Assembly (NCBI GenBank): GCA_020744425.1
Contig: JAGMUV010000046.1
Coordinates: 225,624-289,623, forward strand
Length of the DNA stretch: 64,000 nucleotides
Direction: 5' to 3'
From: Dactylonectria macrodidyma
Taxonomy: Eukaryota > Ascomycota > Sordariomycetes > Hypocreales > Nectriaceae
The position numbers were made by a program, and so were the translations under genes. Positions 60,917-64,000 of the stretch are shown here, piece after piece. Positions within the stretch are counted from its first letter, which is position 1. Every line of letters starts with the position of its first letter. Below the pieces are notes generated by a model. The model had not been told where the DNA came from. It did no database searches and was given only the letters and a program-made list of their open reading frames with translations.

Positions 60917-63187
60917 TTAGGCATTAGAGGCTAGTATAATATTAACTATTACTTAAAGACTCTTACTATTGCTTGAAAATCTTCTAACCTTAATTATAAT
61001 TAACTTAGCTACTAGAGCCTAAGATCCTTAGTACTAGTATTATAGAGAGTGCATTAAAATGATAATTTCTATAGCCTTTTGCTCTCTACTCTTAATATCT
61101 TGTATACTGAATCTAAGCAGACTTTAGATAGGCTAGTTAGGAATGTTAACCAGGCTATATACCTAAGTGATATAGTGTCTATCTCTTGCTCTAGTATTTA
61201 AGATAAGTAAATAAACTAATAGCTAGTCCTTACTCATTATAATCCTTTAGACCTTAAGGAAGGAAATAGAGAAGGCTATATATAAGAGCCTAAATCCTAA
61301 GGGGTATGAAGCCTTAACCTAAAGCTAGTTAAGTAATCTCTAACTGAACTATTAATTGTATTTAATTATCTCTATATTATTATTAAAGGCTAGTAAATGC
61401 TTCTTAGATATAGGAATTAAAAAGGGGAGTCTATTAGAAAAATTAGTATATCTTAATAGTAGGTTAGCTAGAGTATGGCCTTTTTAGCATTCTGAATAGA
61501 AGCTGAAGATAATAGTAGCCAGTAGGTCCTTCTACTCTTTAATAATAATTATACTACTAATAATAATGGAAACGATTGTCTGCAGATTAGCCTCTACTAT
61601 AGCCTTAATAACCTTAATGTCTGTAGGCTGAAGTCTTATTCATACTCTGTCTCTTCTTATACTAAATCCGTAGTTATCCTTTTTTATATCTTCTTTATTT
61701 AGGGCTAGCTTTATTAGCCTTTCTATAATAACTTTAGTCCCTTTAGAACTATTATTTAGTAGGATTATAGGCTTTAAGGCTAGTATGCTATTAAAGGCTA
61801 GTGCTATATACTCTCCTTTATCCTAGAAATCATATCCTATGATTATAACTATAATATTAGTAGTAGCTATAGTATGTTTCACTATGTTAATATTAGTCAA
61901 GTTTTTAAGCATAATATCTGCATTTAGAAGTATGTCTTTAATGCTTTAGTAAGGTGAGATAACCTCTAGGCTATGTATAGTAAAGGAGCTCTTATTACTA
62001 GTATTCTTTAAATCAGCTAGCTAACTCATAACAGCAACTTTAGATACGCCCGATCTAGTGACTGATCCAAGTAATAGCAGGGGGGCTCCATTAATGGCCT
62101 CATTTTTTAATAGTACTATGGATTTAGCGGCTAACTCCTGGGCTAAACTCTAGTATTCTTTACTAAAGATAATATCAGCTGTTAGCTTTAAGTCCTTACG
62201 AAAGGCCTCATTCTTAATAAGAGTTCTAAGAATATTTAAAGCAGCTCTATCTATATCTTTTACTATAGCTTTACTATTCTTAAGGGCAGGCTTAAGGTGG
62301 AGTGTGCACTACTAATAGAAGGGTGCTTTAAGGTTAAGCCTATTTTAAAATAAAATAGGCATATTATAAAAACTGAAGAGAAAATCCGAAATTATAAAAC
62401 TATTAAATCCTTATTAGTAGTAAAGGATATTAATAAGTAGCTCCTTGCTTTTACTAATAAAGTGCTTCTATACTAAGTTATATAATAATATAATAGAATT
62501 AATACTTTATTCTATAATATACTAGAATTAAGAAAGGTAGACTTTATATAATATATTATTATTAATACTAATATTTACTTTAAAGTATGCATTCTTTATT
62601 AAGTTAAGAGTGTAATACTTTATATAAGTAATAAGGTTTTTTTACATACTTTATATAATTATAGCCTCTATCTTTCTAAGGATAATTAGATCTTTACTAT
62701 ATGTCTTCTAAATATATTCCTATCCTATGTGCCTTAAGAGGTTAATATAGATACTACTGAAAAAGTTAGTTCCTAAAGCCTTGCATTCTTGCTCTATAGC
62801 CCTACTAACACGCTCTTTTAGTAAGACGTTCTAGCTAGCCCCTTGCGCTATTAGGACTAGGAATGCAGTAGACTCTCCTATTATATATCCTCGAAGGCTA
62901 TTTAAAAAACGAACTCCTGGGATCTTTAGGTACTCTATTTCGCTTATAATATAAGGTCTATAGTTAAAACCTTGCGTTATTATAGAATAGAGGCCAGATT
63001 AGAATTCCTTATCACTATCTAAGAGCTAGAGGCGCTTATCTAGACTGAGTAATAATAATAGAGCATTAGATGCGGCTTTTGGCTTTATCTTACTGCTTTT
63101 AATAGTATAAACTATATTATTAAAGCTAGAGATTTTATCTGATATTTCTATCTTTATAGTAGTTATTTCGTTTCTAGCTAAGGGCAT
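60917..63187 (-). pseudogene. Degenerate GH3 beta-glucosidase gene in one frame with stops
   Basis: The minus-strand ATG at 63187-63185 starts a frame of about 757 codons. It stays in register at all landmarks and is broken only by stop codons. The N-terminal barrel has GFNYRPYIISEIEYLKIPGV, GESTAFLVLIAQGAS and RAIEQECKALGTNFF (~62780-62980). The nucleophile region is FIISDFLFSFY, with the Asp codon (complement of 62394-62396) retained. The second domain has LAAKSIVLLKNEA (~62130-62170), RLQPTDIKVIKAIVEANLQT (~61575-61640) and NRLPFLIP (~61410). The C-terminal fibronectin-III-like part has SYPLGFRLLYIAF (~61270-61305). GH3 enzymes remove terminal glucose from beta-glucosides, often secreted or intracellular; no signal peptide is evident here. 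Many Asp/Gly/Pro positions are changed (Asn, Ser, Leu), so the gene is dead despite its full length. Confidence 0.9.
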
Positions 63188-63720
63188 ATTACTATTATTA
63201 ATACTAACTAGGCTAAGAGGTCCTAGAATTAAGTAGTTCGATATTAAAATAAAGACGATTATCTAATTAACTTTAGATTAAGTATTAGAATACTTAGCCT
63301 AATAGTAATAGTAGGAGCTATTAGTCTCTATATATTAAAAGGTGTTAGCTAAGACCTTAGGAAGTGTATATATAACCCTAGTATATGCTTCTTTATAAGA
63401 GATTTTATTTAGCGGAGTATATTACTGTACTAGCAGGACGCAGTTAAAATTAGAAGTGGTTGTAAAGTACTTAATGCAGTCTTAAGAGTATTTCTATAGG
63501 GTCGATGAATAGAGCACGATTCGTCTAGCTACTCACGAAGCTGGATATTGATTTGTTGTGTTTGAATATGACAAATGCCTAACTTACACCACTTTTAGAG
63601 TACAGGTGGGTTGAAAAGATATAACTAATTACAGAGGACTTAGTTAACCTAAACTGCCCTCAGCAGGTCACCTATAAATACCTCACTTTACCTAACCTAT
63701 AATTCCCTCCTCATTTATTA
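63188..63720. other. Upstream flank of the GH3 relic
   Basis: AT-rich, rising in GC between 63480 and 63720. No gene seen. Confidence 0.4.
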
Positions 63721-64000
63721 AATAACTTAATTAAAATATTTAATATTAAAATATTACTTTTTTTATAAATATAATATAATTAACTTTACTTTTTTAATAA
63801 TATTAATATATTTCATAATATAAATCTATTTTAAATTAATTTAATATATATTTATAATAAAGAATAATTTTATTATTATTTAATATATTATTATTTAATT
63901 AAAAAGAACTTTTAAATTTTAATATATTTATTTTTTATTTTAAAATAAATTTATTAATTTTATTAAATAAATACATTATTAAAAATAAAAGTAATATTAT
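63721..64000. other. Almost pure A+T terminal stretch
   Basis: In 63781-64000 only about nine bases are G or C (near 4%), much lower than in the RIP-mutated elements, which keep many G and C in CT/AG contexts. No ORF or repeat unit recognised. Confidence 0.7.

Overview
The window comes from a filamentous ascomycete (Pezizomycotina). Supporting signs are fungal_trans-type transcription factor remnants with short GT..AG introns and CTGAC/CTAAC-like branch sites, a Goodbye/SesA-like NACHT-WD40 NLR relic, fungal Gypsy, Copia, Fot1/pogo and Helitron elements, and a strong repeat-induced point mutation (RIP) signature. RIP changes CpA to TpA on both strands. It shows here as CAG/CAA/TGG codons turned into TAG/TAA, Asp into Asn, His and Cys into Tyr, and near absence of CA/TG dinucleotides over tens of kilobases. 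Hypocreales-like relatives are plausible for the NLR and transposons, but I cannot name a species.

Layout. 1-3600 is ordinary-composition DNA with the 3' end of one transcription-factor gene, a decayed second one (two recognisable introns, several frameshifts, one CAG-to-TAG stop) and a small unrecognised ORF pair. 4642-12523 is a complete chromodomain Gypsy (chromovirus) with 408-bp LTRs and ATACT target duplication; its gag-pol is riddled with stops, yet it carries an intact, intron-containing antisense gene encoding a Zn2Cys6-like cluster plus coiled coil. 15101-20153 is a complete Copia (176-bp LTRs, ATATG duplication) inserted inside a degenerate dihydroxy-acid dehydratase gene whose halves flank it.

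From about 22.2 to 55.6 kb lie two RIP-mutated Helitrons in the same (minus) orientation, about 8.9 kb each once insertions are removed. Copy A (22195-41530) holds three later insertions: a Fot1/pogo transposon (23820-25679), a 407-bp TRIM (26632-27038) and a minus-strand Gypsy (30187-38331). Copy B (46753-55600) has the empty site for each, so all target duplications can be verified inside the window. Between the copies sits an NLR pseudogene (41840-45916) with N-terminal domain, NACHT and 11 WD40 repeats, read in one frame broken only by stop codons.

The right end (55.6-64 kb) has two pogo-type MITEs (56179-56603, 60076-60513), an unidentified coding relic, and a degenerate GH3 beta-glucosidase gene (60917-63187, minus strand), ending in about 280 bp of almost pure A+T. 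Most of the window is therefore a RIP-inactivated AT-rich compartment that has swallowed at least three host genes (dihydroxy-acid dehydratase, NLR, GH3). The only clearly intact coding sequence is the antisense gene of the first Gypsy.
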